Assembly: GCF_932526225.1 (NCBI RefSeq)
Contig: NC_064037.1
Location: 18,204,471 to 18,268,470 of the forward strand
DNA: 64,000 bases
Source of the DNA: Nematostella vectensis
Taxonomy: Eukaryota > Cnidaria > Anthozoa > Actiniaria > Edwardsiidae
Direction: 5' to 3'
Shown: positions 9,386-20,676 of the stretch, in pieces
How positions within the stretch are numbered: position 1 is the first letter of the stretch
Layout: every line of letters begins with the position of its first letter
Made by a program: the position numbers and the translations under genes
Notes under the pieces: generated by a model
Databases searched by the model: none
Told to the model about the DNA's origin: nothing
Seen by the model: the letters and a program-made list of their open reading frames with translations, nothing else

Positions 9386-10200
9386 ATAGACTGTACCAAG
9401 AGAGCATAAGATAAGAGAGGGACACTTTGGTATTACCCGCGCGCCATGTCGATTCCGAATCTGGCTATTTTTAGTAACCACCACCCCACCACAGCTCGTG
9501 CGCATTTTTACTCACCCTACCCCCGCGCTTTGGCATTTAAATCTTGTTGTTTGCCGCTGTTTTGTGACTTGAAACCGAAGAAAAACCACCCTATTTGCAC
9601 AAATACCATCTAAAATTTCATTCTAGCATCAAGGATACGGGCAATTGCGGTTTATTAAGGGGATGAAGTACTTCGAGGATTGCAAGGTTTCCGAAACGAG
9701 ACTTCATTCAAAATCAAGAGCGGAAAACTTCGTGCTCCAAACACCGTTTTTGCTCTAACTTGCTGCTAAAGAGGGAGATATTACTGTACTTCTTTGATGT
9801 TGTTATTATTATATGTTATTCTATTATGTTGTTATTCTACAAGCTGGAGTCGGGATTTGAATCAAACGCGGTATCCCAGCCAATTTATCGCTCGTCGGTT
9901 TTTTTTCTTTCTTTTTCACTTCGCCGCTCAACAAACAAAACAGTCAAACTATTCAGGGATTTAGCTTTCTGTGAGTATATTTGCTAATCTTGCTTACTTA
10001 CGTTAGACTTGTTTTGTTCTTCCGAGTTTTTCATTTCATTCCTTTCGAGTTGGCAAAACAACAACACGCAACCCGCGGGGGAATAGGACAAAATAAAAGG
10101 GTAACCACCAGTGGTGGTGTGGTGGTTACTAAAAATAGCCGGATTCGGACGCGACATGGCACCAAAGTGTCCCTCTCTTATCTTGCTCTCTTGACTGTAC
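9386..10200. mobile_element. Foldback element with inverted repeats of about 100 bp
   Basis: The stretch 9386-9490 (AAGATAAGAGAGGGACACTT through TTTTTAGTAACCACCACCCC) is repeated in reverse at 10107-10197, with a few substitutions and a small indel. The 600 bp between hold short ORFs without recognisable content. It could be a short non-autonomous DNA element or terminal repeats of the same retroelement as the Gag gene; I cannot decide. Confidence 0.55.
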
Positions 10201-10337
10201 ACAAAACGTATGGCGTCGAAATTATAAAACCAAATAAAAAAACAATCGCTTCTTGTTTCCAAACAAGGAAAACATTATTTTTGCATATTTTTATTTACAA
10301 GGTGTTATTTGCTTGGATGATTTGAGAGAATAACAAA

Positions 10338-10498
10338 CTACAGCTTCGTAGCCAGGATTTTTAGAAGGGGGCCCAAAAGGTCCTCTCGAGGCATATTCTC
10401 ATGTATTTTAGATAATGTCTCATACATATACTGTATTTTTGGCTGCTTGAAGGGGGGGGGGGCGGGCCCCCTGGGCCACCCCCCCGGCTACGCCCCTG
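10338..10498. mobile_element. MITE-like repeat, 'gtagccagg' family
   Basis: Begins CAGCTTCGTAGCCAGGATTT and ends CCCCGGCTACGCCCCTG, imperfect inverted ends around G-rich DNA. A related fragment lies at about 12325-12420. Confidence 0.6.
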
Positions 10499-10837
10499 AA
10501 CTACGGGTCATTTTCAAGATCTTGAGCTTTAGAGCGGGCCTCACGCGAAACTTCTTTCTACTGGAATGCTGGGGTTTTAGCTCTGTACAAAGAATGAAGA
10601 GGGTAAATAAAAAGGCAAATTAGAATGTGTAATTTGCCATTTTGTTTTCATAAGAAGATTAACAACTTTTGGACTATTATATTGAGATTTGTGTCACCGG
10701 CTTACTGCTCTTACTCGAATATGCATTAAACACATTTTCATAGTGCCACCCAAAGTAGCGTTGTCCGACTGTACACAGACATCAATAGATCGATAAATGT
10801 TTCCTCAATCTAAATAGAGATAGAAGGTCATTGGGAA

Positions 10838-10887
10838 TTCATATATTAGCTAAGTTAGCAAATTAACTTACTAGTACTAGTAAATGG
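10838..10887 (+). repeat. 50-bp sequence repeated in inverse 17 kb away
   Basis: From GGGAATTCATATATTAGCTA to CTAGTACTAGTAAATG; the reverse complement at 28036-28086 appears identical over about 50 bp. It lies just left of the 79-bp tandem array. Confidence 0.7.
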
Positions 10888-10959
10888 AATTGGGGGCGAG
10901 AAAGTTTAGTGGTATTATTTTGAAATTTTATAGAATTTTAAAATTTTATAGATAAAAAC

Positions 10960-11645
10960 ATACTAGTAAACAAAATTTCGGGGCGAGAAAGCAATCTGGC
11001 AACTCGCCCCGACATTTGGTTTACTAGTATAAAAATAACTATACTATTAAATGAAATTACGGGGCGTAAAGCAAAAACGACAACTCGTCCCGAGATTTGG
11101 TTTACTAGTAATGAGTAATTATAATACTTATAAATTACGGGGCGTAAAGCAAAAACGACAACTCGCCCCGAGATTTGGTTTACTAGTACTAAGTAATCAT
11201 AATACTTATAAATTACGGGGCGTAAAGCAAAAACGACAACTCGCCCCGAGATTTGGTTTACTAGTACTAAGTAAACATAATACCGAGAAATTACCGGGCG
11301 TAAAGCAAAAACGACAACTCGCCCCGAGATTTGGTTTATTAGTACCGATAAATTACGGGGCGTAAAGCAAAAACGACAACTCGCCCCGAGATTTGGTTTA
11401 CTAGTACTAACTAATCATAATACCGATAAATTACGGGGCGTAAAGCAAAAACGACAACTCGCCCCGAGATTTGGTTTACTTGTACTAAGTAATTATAATA
11501 CCGATAAATTACGGGGCGTAAAGCGAAAACGACAACTCGCCCCGAGATTTGGTTTATTAATACCAACAAATTACGGGGCGTAAAGCAAAAACTACAACTT
11601 GACCCGAGATTTGGTTTACTAGTACTAAGTAATTGTAATAACAAT
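10960..11645. repeat. 79-bp tandem array with GGGGCG/CGCCCC hairpin units
   Basis: About eight copies of a unit of about 79 bp containing ATTACGGGGCGTAAAGCAAA, then AACTCGCCCCGAGATTTGGT and TTACTAGTA. Each unit holds a short inverted repeat (GGGGCG with CGCCCC). Small ORFs on both strands across the array are by-products of the repetition. Confidence 0.85.
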
Positions 11646-11663
11646 AAATTGGCAATTACTGGC

Positions 11664-11872
11664 TCAATCTAGGAGCTCGATGTCCTCTGCTGGGATCTCA
11701 TTTTCTGGAACGGTGACGTCATGGCTGTTATCAAAGTCATCAAAAGTTATTTGATATTCCTTGGTCGTCGAGTTAAAGGACGCCACCGTTCCCAAGAACC
11801 AGCCCTCCCAGTTTCCATTAGTATCAGTTGTTTCGACGTTGACTCTCCGCCCCACATAGTTAATACGACGAC
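11664..11872 (-). CDS. Terminal exon encoding a Tudor/chromo-barrel-like domain
   Basis: On the minus strand a good 3' splice site (TTTATGTTTCTGTATAG) precedes an open frame of about 69 codons ending at TAG-bounded 11664. The protein reads YVGRRVNVETTDTNGNWEGW, then FLGTVASFNS and EYQITFDDFD, ending IPAEDIELLD. A G-R-V-x-V strand, W-x-x-G-T-V and Y-x-I-x-F-D-D are the pattern of Tudor/Agenet-type small barrels, which bind methylated or acidic peptides. It has the same strand as the RecQ-kinase locus upstream and could be its last exon, but about 2.8 kb without recognisable exons lies between. It may instead belong to another gene. Confidence 0.35.
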
Positions 11873-11889
11873 CTATACAGAAACATAAA

Positions 11890-14719
11890 GAGCTTTTAAT
11901 CAATAGGTAGACCCAAGATAGCTCTCTTGGTACACATGAATTTTAAAGGGCTCGACGCGAAAAGACAACACATCGACGATGTTGTCTAGTTTCAGAAACG
12001 ATTAAGTACGGGTTATACGGGTTTAATCCATTCACTCCCGGGCCAAATTGTGAGAAAAACACGAGTTAAATACCCCACCCCCTCCATCCATCTTTTTAAA
12101 GTTCCACACAGCCAGTCGAGTTCAGCTACCGCTGACCCAAGAAGGTACCTTGAAGTTTCCAACAATACACTGCGGTCACCCCTAAGTCTAGTAAGTTCTC
12201 TGTGAGAGCCTGCTGCTAGTAACAGTTTTGCTTGTAGTTTGCCTAAACATTACAGCTTATACACATCAGGAGAGTGCCCTAGGATATTAAGTCTATTGGG
12301 GTCAAATGGGTGCTATGCTTACGGACGGGAGGGGGCCCGAAAGTCCCTTTCAAGGCATTAACATTTACTGTATAATGGCTGCTAGAAGGGGGGAGGGTTT
12401 CAGAAGCTTCGGGGTTGAGCCTTTTTTTAACGGGCTTCGTGGAGCGTTACAGTGATGATGGCCCCGGGCTATATCAGAGAAATTTATAGTGTAACGATGT
12501 TCATAACATGAGCACTAAAATGCAAAGCTTCCGAACTGTTCTTCCAAACACTCGGACTCATTGGTAGAGTGATGCTTATAGTTTTTGCTCGTTGATAAGA
12601 TAAAAAAAAATGACCTGACAGAGCATCTTCTAGCATTTCCCGCGTGTTAGACAACAACGGCAGGTAGCATACTCCGAACTTGTATTAGGGGCATGTCAAT
12701 AGGGGCATGTGTCCACATGGCTTGTGTGTGCGCGCGGGAGTGAATGGGAAAACGTACACAATGGTTTTGGGATGGATGCGGATGGTTAAAGGCAATCTTT
12801 TTCCTTTTACATTGATTTATTTGCCGTGAACACGGTGTTTATCTTTGTGGTCCCCGAAGAAGAAGCTTTGTGCAGACAAACTAATAATATAATCGGTTAA
12901 AAATATTTTGCAGTATATAATCAGGTGTCTGTGATGTTTGCTTTGTCTTTGTCTGTAACCATCCATACAACTGAGATGAGAGCCGAGTAGCCGGTAATGC
13001 CTTCTTGAAAGAAATATCAAAAGCGAATATCAATTACCCTTAATCACATAAAGGAAAGGCACTGATAAACACGGAAAACCAAAGTGTAAGCTTACCTATG
13101 GACGGTGTGGATAATATTTGTCCTAAAACAGCCTTTTTTCACATGACAGCACAGAGAAGACAAAAAGAATAAAGGAAAAAAAATGGAAGGAAATGAAATG
13201 AAAAGTGTACTAACTAGATTAACCAGGTTCAATTGTTATTTTGCGCTACCAAATTCAGTTCCGGGTTGTGCCCTCATTAGTCAACATTAATATGTATTAT
13301 TATAAATAGTTACCTTTAGATTTCTTTTTTGGAGGCCTTAAGTTATCTGGTGGCCCTAAAATGATAAGAAACGTTGGTCAAAAAATTGAACGATAGTACT
13401 TGGTATAGTACCTTAGTTTTTTTTATAAATATACAACAACACTAGTAAAAACAAAGTTCTTGATTGAGCCTAACATTTTTAAAAGAACGTTTGACAAGCC
13501 TACGAGCGTCAGCAATTTATGTAAAGTACAGTATTTTTGGTTACGTAATTTTGGTTACGTAATTTTTCAACTAGTTCTTCTCATATGGTCTTGTCTTTAA
13601 ATGGCTCATTTTGGTTAGTCAACCATAATTGCTCCATTTTGGCCAAATAGATTTTTTAGGGGGGGTGGGGGGCTTTTTGGAACTCCAAAAACTAGCTATT
13701 TGCTTGTCAGCAATGACGACACGCCCTCACTAATCTCAAACTAATCTAAACTCCGTAAAATATATCAGCATTTATATTTCTATTCTACCCCTTAGGTTTT
13801 CCTTATGAAATGCAAAAAAATGACAAAGGGCTAGTTCGCGCTGTTTTTTTTTTAGAGTAAAATACCTGAAAACATTACCCTCGAGTTACTGTACGATTCA
13901 ATCTCATTTTAGGCGGACAAAAATTGTCAATTGTATAAAAGCACTATAGAAAAAGATTTGAAATCTTCAAAAGAAATCCAAATCTGTAATTCTCAGGATC
14001 TAAAAGCTTCTCTACTTTACGCTTTTTGAAAAAAAAATAACGAAAAGTGAATACCCTTTTGGTTCCGGTAACATTGCAGTAGATAAACCTGAAAGTGGTT
14101 TGAGAAAGAGTAGGAATTATAGGTTTCAGAATAATCCCCCATTACTATATATTGCATAATCCAAAAAAGAATACACAAATTATGCCAAGTAAAAATCGTT
14201 ATTAGGACTTAGGAGAACATTCTATTTTTCCATGTGAAGTTTTAAATGCAAATACATGCAAAATGAATATAAAACAATCGGAATTAGGTGGCCGCGTAGA
14301 GTTGTAAGTAAACGGCTCTTTAAAAGTAACGACTAACCGTTATAGCCATATAAATGTATCGGTTCAACCCGTACGTATTGTGGTAAAGCTTGTAATAGTG
14401 CTAACTGATAGAAATATAGTAGACGAGCTTATATTTGGCTTCTCTTGAACTTGATGCCTCCTCACTTATTATAATGTTTCTAAGTACGATTGCCATTATA
14501 AGAACTTTTAGCGTTGACACCAGGTTAAAACAGGCTATCTTGATATAGAACTCATTATACTGGTATATCAAAACTGCATTTGTTATTATAATTAAAGATC
14601 TGATTGGCTTAAAATTAAATCTCGTCATACATTTCTGTGAAACAAGTCATGTTTGATTGAGATTTCAGATTTCAGGGTTGTTGCTAAATTGTCTTCAATT
14701 TTCAGGTGTACTTATTCAC
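11890..14719. other. Noncoding interval without recognised genes
   Basis: AT-rich DNA with one truncated 'gtagccagg'-type fragment (12325-12420), a duplicated GGTTACGTAATTTT (13540-13565) and a G-rich repeat scrap near 13660. The ORFs here (for example 12817-13020 and 14401-14628 on minus) have no splice or domain support. Confidence 0.5.
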
Positions 14720-14831
14720 CTCCAAGCTTCCATGTATTTCTTTTTGATGACATCTTTCTCCTGCTCGCTGGCTCCTGTCATCCAAGTGATGAGGCGCTGG
14801 TCATCACGAAACTCGTTGTAATATATTATTG
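14720..14831 (-). CDS. Helicase exon after motif VI
   Basis: Begins AIIYYNEFRDDQRLITWMTG and ends EKDVIKKKYMEAW; flanked by TTTCGTTTAG acceptor and AG/GTGAAT donor. This is the region leading into the RecQ zinc-binding domain, whose exon I could not locate downstream. Confidence 0.6.
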
Positions 14832-15187
14832 CTAAACGAAAAAAAGAGTTGGTTGCAAAACAAGGACAAAAATGTAACATTTGTTTCAAATAAGCTTAAC
14901 TCTGATAAACAAAATGTCATAACCCCCAGTAGTTGATGGTATCCATATGGCTAATCCCGGTTTCTAAGCCATGAGGTGTAGAGATACTGTACTTGTGTTC
15001 AATTGAGCTTATTCATTAATTTATTTGATACCGATGAAGTAAGTAGGCGTTACGAGACATGGTGTTCTCGAGTACCGCCTATAGTCAAAATTGGTATTTG
15101 GTTGTTTATTCGTTCTGAATAATATATGATTGATATGTCAAATTATAAGATAATCGTTGTGGATCTGTAAATGAATATTCAAGTTAC

Positions 15188-15345
15188 CTTTTGCATTATT
15201 GCCTGCGCGTCCTCCACGGCCGAACTCTTGTACCCAGCTAGTCCGTGTTCTTGGACAACCAACGTGGCATACTAGGTTCACGTGGTCGTCATGAGTACCA
15301 ACCTGGTATGCCTCGGTGGCGATGAGGAACTGAGCGTCTTTTGAT
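15188..15345 (-). CDS. Helicase exon with motif VI
   Basis: Reads SKDAQFLIATEAYQVGTHDD, HVNLVCHVGCPRTRTSW, then VQEFGRGGRAGNNAK. QEFGRGGRAG is RecQ motif VI, including the arginine finger. The donor at 15187 joins in phase to 14831. Confidence 0.75.
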
Positions 15346-15558
15346 CTGCAAAAGGTGAAAACAAGAACAATTAGTACGAATGAAGTTTTCTTTTAGGTTT
15401 TACACTTATATGTCATTTTTGTTTGTACAAAGCTACTCCAGCTAAGTAGCTGCGAGGTTTGTGATAAAATATATTATCACAGGATATTTAACATCAGAAA
15501 AAAATATCAAATTCCTTGACGCTCTTTTTTATAAAATACGGTAAATATCAATACTTAC

Positions 15559-15755
15559 TGGAATTTTTTTCATGACTTCTATCTTCTCGTTCTCGGTCAA
15601 TCCTTTCCCATGGTATTTCAGACTCGTAGCACCTCGCCTCTGCATACAAGCATTAGCATCCTTGACGCTCGAGACAAAATCCATAAACACGATTGCGTAC
15701 TCGCCGTCAGCCTCGTCAATGATCTCATCTACTACGTTTTCCCATTTCGATTTCA
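15559..15755 (-). CDS. Helicase exon with motif IV/V region, frameshifted at its end
   Basis: Reads VKSKWENVVDEIIDEADGEY, AIVFMDFVSSVKDANACMQR, RGATSLKYHGKGLTENEKIE, then VMKK. The run of seven A at 15564-15570 puts the donor in the wrong phase for the next exon; six A would give the expected Phe-Gln and restore phase. The YHGKGL segment is typical of RecQ lobe 2. Confidence 0.65.
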
Positions 15756-16152
15756 CTATAAAATAAATAACCTCTATGGGCACTAGTCAATTAAAAGGGG
15801 ATTGCAGGGCCACAGGGCTCTGCTAAAGACGTATAATTTTGGTGTAGACTATCGGGCAAAAGAAGTGAATGGGTAAATGAACTAATGTATGAATTTATAA
15901 GTGTTTTGATATAAACCACCTATATACTTTTCATTAATTCATTAAATAAGAGGATGGTCTTTGCTCCACTTTGGGAAACCAGGGCTATAGACAGCTTCCT
16001 ACCGAAAGTTGTCATGACAAACCGTATACTTTTCAACGAGTGCTCTTTATCTAGCATATGCTATCAAATCAAATACGAATAGTGACCTGTTTTGATCTAT
16101 TTCGATTTCGTTTGGTCATTTGTAGAAACCATCGTATCCGTCAGGCTGTTAA

Positions 16153-16723
16153 CCCATTGACCCCTGGCAATTTTTTAGCTGAATCCACCAAAAAAGATAC
16201 TCCCTAATTTTGAGTTTTTACAGCCCTTCCAAGTCAAACACCGCTGTACCTATTCATCGGTATCCAAGCTTTCAAACAGTACTTTACGGTCCCAACCCAA
16301 TCTCACTTGGTTGTGTTACTGCAAGCATAACATCTTTAAGTCTATTTGGGCATGTCTTGTGCTTATGGATGTTTACAAACAAAGGCGGATTTTCTCGTTC
16401 TATTAGAAAATAATTTTCTGATGAATCTTTCTTAATTCTTCTTGAATTTTCCTAAAATCAAATAGATTCCAAAATTGTTGATACTGCTATTCTGGGTCTG
16501 TATGACTTGGAATTGATTTGTTTGTAGGTAATGGTAGCAAGATCGTTCGAAAAGCCTGCTAGAAGTAGACATTGAGTTTTGAGGCCATGGAAATGGACCT
16601 GGAGGATCAGATTATATGTATCTATTTGTACCTTGAGTTGTGTTTGCGTATGTCTTTTCCTTGTGTTATATTTTGGGCGTTTTGTTGAGAGGGCCTGTAT
16701 AGGCCGGTTGAGGGGTCAGTGGG
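16153..16723. mobile_element. 571-bp MITE with TTAA target duplication
   Basis: Ends CCCATTGACCCCT and AGGGGTCAGTGGG are inverted repeats flanked by TTAA on both sides (16149-16152, 16724-16727), as for piggyBac- or Kolobok-type elements. It sits in an intron of the helicase gene. A related truncated copy is at about 58906-59275, and an inverted fragment is at 58345-58465. Confidence 0.75.
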
Positions 16724-16868
16724 TTAAACAATATTATTGATACGTAATTACCCCGGCTTTGATAAGTATTTTCGAATTACGAAATCCCAAGCTATTCATA
16801 GTTTATGATTATTTTTATTTTTTTTAGATTTCGAAGGAGCAATATCTCCATCATCAGGGACAGCTTAC

Positions 16869-17137
16869 CTTCACAAGCTTCTTCATCACTCGCGTCCTTA
16901 TTACTCGCTGCTTCCTTACTCGCACCCTGCTTCCCTTTTGACACTTTACTTAACATATATTCTTTCGCTCCAAGATATATGTTCGGACGGTTGATTGAAG
17001 AACTTAGCACAACTGGTTTTCTGAGAAAGTTGTTTACGAGGTCTTTGCGGTGTCGTTCGCTCAGGGTCGCAGTCAGCGCCATAATGGGGATGTCAGGGAA
17101 TAGGTGCTGGAGTCCACTCAGTTTTTCAAAGCATTTC
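16869..17137 (-). CDS. Helicase exon with motif III
   Basis: Begins KCFEKLSGLQHLFPDIPIMA after a joined Arg codon, contains ALTATLSERHRKDLV (motif III ALTAT) and VVLSSSINRPNIYLGAKEY, which is the RecQ-like link between the two RecA lobes. An insert of Lys/Ala/Ser/Glu repeats (GASKEAASNKDASDEEACE) lies before the donor at 16868. RecQ family helicases unwind DNA 3' to 5'. Confidence 0.7.
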
Positions 17138-17611
17138 CTGCAATTTATAAAAGGATACAACCATAAAACCATAAAACTATTTATTTACAGTTCGGGAGAT
17201 CAAATTAAATTGATTAGGTGGGAAGCCTCTCAACAGTTGCATCACACATTTTGTTTAACCTTCTCTAAGCATTATCGAGTATTTCAGTGGTACAGACGCG
17301 AGATGTAAAATTGTCGGCCGTCTCTCTAGATAATGTTTTCATTCAAAAGAAGATTTTTTTAAAAAATAAACTGGTACCCATCATTTGGATCTTCGAATGC
17401 ATCCTTATTTGAAATATGTGTACATGCGTGCCTCTTTGGCAATGTGTGCAAATGTGTGTATGTATACAATAAAAAAATTGCACGAATAATAAGCATTGAA
17501 TTTTTTTAACTCAAAGAAAAAACCTTATCTGTTATGTTATTAATTATTATGCTATATCATTTCCGTCAGTTAACGTCTGCTACTATGAAATGACGTGCTC
17601 CTATAACTAAC

Positions 17612-18792
17612 CTGAATTCTCCAGACCTTTCGAATATCAGATGGCACTCATCAATTACTATCAAGGAGATACGTTCTTCAATTCGTAATAGCTGCCTTTG
17701 AATACCATCCTTTTCCTCTGTGCCCGCAAGAAACTCTGGTGTTGTATATACCAGCACAGGATGATCTTTGTTCCATTCCTTTGCACAGATTAAGCTCAAT
17801 CCTTCTTTGCCTTTTTGCCCTGGCCCAATATTGACCGCATTTATACCAAGAGCGCGCATTTTTGTAACTTGCCCAACAATAAGCGACATTGTTGGACAAA
17901 CGACAAGAACGAACTTTCCACCTGGCATCAGAGACGGTATTTGAAAACAGGCACTTTTTCAGGCTGAAGTGGGTTGTACTACCAAACAATCCTTGCCATT
18001 TGAGAAGGCTCGAATTGCCTCGATCTGAAACGGTTTGATGTTAGTGATACCCAATTTGGTGGCGTAACCCCTCCATAGAATTTCTTGCGCCTCTTCTTCA
18101 ATTTGCGATTTCTCGTCTGCTTTTATGCTTTGCTCAAATGCTGTCATCATACTATCTAGCATATCTTCTTCATCTGATGGAATGCCTACTATTTGGAATG
18201 CGGCTTCATCGTGTGGCTTTCTTAGCTTTGTCAATGAATGTTCGCACCTCAAAAAAGAAGAATTGACAAATTCCATTCTATGGAAAATGAAGTCTGTTGC
18301 TTTTTCTGAAGCAAGCCGTTTACTATCTTCAGTTTCGCTAAATGCAAATGACGCTACTATGCCTGTCTCGCCAAAACCAATTACTGCTGCTGAGATGTTG
18401 TGTGTATCGACTATATAAAAGAAGTGTCCAGTCACACAGACGGTAAATGCTATAGGAGGGCAAATATATACCGCAAAGGAGCTGCCACATGTGTCTCTTT
18501 CACGTTGTAGTGTCAAAAGGGCACATATTAAGATTTCCCTTTTCTCTTCGAAGGTGTTTGCCTGTTCATAAATCTGTTCTTGTACTTTTCTGTTAGAAAA
18601 AGCTTTCGAAAGCAAACCCGCATTTGCCATTAGTCCAAGTGCGTCATATACACTTGTGGTATTTTTCCTATACCGTACTGGATTAAGTGTTTCTGTTAAC
18701 CTTTCTATTACCATGTCCGCAATACACTTAATCTCGTTTAAATCCATATCTCCTGTTCTGTTAGAAATTTCGTCATTTATTTTGAGTGACAT
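17612..18792 (-). CDS. Middle domain and helicase N-lobe of the fusion, with stop in Walker A
   Basis: From ATG at 18792: a helical region, then a segment (about residues 98-150) with CGSSFAVYICPPIAFTVCV, GHFFYIVDTHN and a beta-rich stretch. This resembles cysteine-protease-like folds in which a Asp-x-His lies on a strand (herpes-tegument or OTU-like deubiquitinases), but I see no convincing catalytic Cys. It may be an inactive relative or something else. The helicase begins near residue 250: TKLGITNIKPFQIEAIRAF (Q motif region), then CLVVQPTSA, TGA stop, KSACFQIPSL, where a Gly codon would complete Walker A. Motif Ia VCPTMSLI, LVYTTPEFL and motif II VIDECHLIFE follow to the donor at 17611. 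Confidence 0.6.
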
Positions 18793-18831
18793 GTATACGC
18801 ATGCATTTGTGCCATCCGATTTTTTAAGTGA

Positions 18832-19917
18832 TTAGTTTAACAGGCTATGTGTTTCAAGATCGGGAGAACTACTAACGAGCTCGTCCACTATCTCTTGTGC
18901 CAGGCTTTGATGGCTTTGTAGAGGAACAATGCATGTTATTCCATCATCTGCATTTGATGTTTTTTTTGGACCAATCTGGGAGTGAAAATTGGATAATGTC
19001 TCGAAAATATCAGTAGAGCTTGGACGCTTCCTAGGGTCCTGGCTCCAAGCTTGTTCTACCAAGCCCAGATATGTATTTCTAAGATTGGAGTCAAGTTCTA
19101 TATTACTAACATTAAACGATGGCCTCTCCCCTCTTCTTACAAAGTCATATAGAATTGACGAATTGGAGGCGTCGCCTTGCCATGGTGACGAGCGGGAAGG
19201 CATGGCAAACTCTATAAGCACCATTGCAAAGCTATATAAATCACTTGCCATGACAGGCATGGCCCCTCGTTCCAGCAACTCTGGTGCTGTATATGCAGCT
19301 GTTCCGATTACGGTTTGCGCTTCCATAGAGCACGATGTGGTGGAAATCGAGAATTGGCGGAACTCGTAGTGCGCCGCGCCAAAATCCCCTAGCTTAACTT
19401 TGTAGGCTTCAGATGAACTCTCGCCTACGAGGATGTTACAAGTTTTTATGTCAGAGTGCACTATTCCCTTATTGTGTAAATAGCTCAGACCCTCAGCAGC
19501 TTCTTTGATTACAAACGCACGGTCTTTCCAGGGCAGACATATCTCTTCGGCGACATCGAGGAGATCTCTTGCGTTGTGAATTTGAATCTTCTCGTTTGCA
19601 ATAACTATCTCTTTTTCTAAGAGTTCAGTTACAAGAATAGATCTTGTGAAGTCATATCCACAGTGATGTAGGATGTTGGGGTGCTTAATTTGTTTTAGGA
19701 ACTGAAGCTCTCTTTTTAACCTCACTTTGTGTTTGAGTGAAATTGGCACTATGAACTCTTTGCATGCCACATGAGTCAGTGTACCCGAAGGCAGAGGGTA
19801 AGTGCCCTTGAATACCCGACTGGAAGCTCCCGACCCGATACTAGTTTTGCTCATCACCACTTGCACGGGGTCGACTTCCGGGTCAGTGCCAGCCCGTAGA
19901 TCTTTTTGAGTGGGTCC
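18832..19917 (-). CDS. Protein kinase domain (TKL/receptor-like type), degenerate HRD motif
   Basis: Counting from the codon at 19866, a Gly-rich loop IGSGASSRVFKG (10-21), the ATP lysine in VACKEF (Lys36), the helix-C Glu (Glu53), a catalytic loop HSDIKTCNILV (137-147), LGDFGAA (159-165), and GTAAYTAPE are present. The C-lobe ends with WSQDPRKRPSSTDIF. Asp and Asn of the catalytic loop are kept, but the HRD Arg is Ser, so activity would not depend on the usual Arg-phosphoresidue contact. The fold and the WSQDP-RPS motif resemble TKL kinases (RIPK/plant receptor-like style). The frame ends LLN-TAA at 18832 and continues in register into the next domain, which argues that the stop is secondary. 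The protein would be cytoplasmic: no signal peptide or membrane segment is seen. Confidence 0.75.
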   Translation of the reverse strand, partial: GPTQKDLRAGTDPEVDPVQVVMSKTSIGSGASSRVFKGTYPLPSGTLTHVACKEFIVPISLKHKVRLKRELQFLKQIKHPNILHHCGYDFTRSILVTELLEKEIVIANEKIQIHNARDLLDVAEEICLPWKDRAFVIKEAAEGLSYLHNKGIVHSDIKTCNILVGESSSEAYKVKLGDFGAAHYEFRQFSISTTSCSMEAQTVIGTAAYTAPELLERGAMPVMASDLYSFAMVLIEFAMPSRSSPWQGDASNSSILYDFVRRGERPSFNVSNIELDSNLRNTYLGLVEQAWSQDPRKRPSSTDIFETLSNFHSQIGPKKTSNADDGITCIVPLQSHQSLAQEIVDELVSSSPDLETHSLLN

Positions 19918-20372
19918 CTGTTAAAATAGTCAAATAAATTTTAAACAAACTGTTAATCTGGTAATCTAGAGGATATAATGCTTATAAGCGATTCGCAAGT
20001 GTTTGAACGAGTATATCACGCTTTAAAATGACAATCTATACACTCTTATTGTACATAAGAACGTGTAATTTGCAATTGAGGCGGGGCCGTTCTTATTTTT
20101 GGATTTTACCGTAAGGTTGTCTTAAAATGTTTCTAAATTTAAGTATATAAAGATATTTAATTTACCCAGTGTAATATTGGTGAGAATTACACAAAATATA
20201 AATAGCAATAATATCTAAGGTTGTTATCATGAACAAAACAATGTGTTCCTGCTATATCAGCATCGGCAATATCTTAGCATCTTCTTAGAATTTGTTGAAA
20301 CCTCAGGCTTGACGTTGTTATTAACAGGGTGATGGTAAATTATTTACGTTATTAATGTTGTGTTCATATAAA

Positions 20373-20540
20373 CAGGCGCGTTCACAGGGGGGGTGCGCAG
20401 GGTGCGCGCGCATCCCCGGCCTCTTGGTTGGCAAAAAGTGGGTCATTTCTTATTAAGGAATCTTCAAATACTGCTTTTCCCATATGATTCCTATGACAGC
20501 GCACCACCACTCAGTCCATCCTGGGAACGCGCCTGTATAA
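20373..20540. mobile_element. MITE, 'aggcgcgttc' family
   Basis: Left end CAGGCGCGTTCACAGG and right end CCTGGGAACGCGCCTG are inverted repeats. A second member lies in opposite orientation at 26996-27178 and shares the AGTGGGTCATTTCTTATTAA segment. Confidence 0.75.
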
Positions 20541-20676
20541 ACGTACCTTACACAGCAGTACAAAAGTCGCTTCAACACAAAGGTCTATAAAAAAATGTTC
20601 GATAATGGTGTTAACAGAAATGTAATATAATTTCAAAATGTATCTGTGTAAGTTTTAATAAAAGATATGGTGGTAC

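Noticed and set aside
11051-11644. Arg/Lys-rich repetitive ORFs on both strands
   Set aside because: By-products of the 79-bp tandem array.
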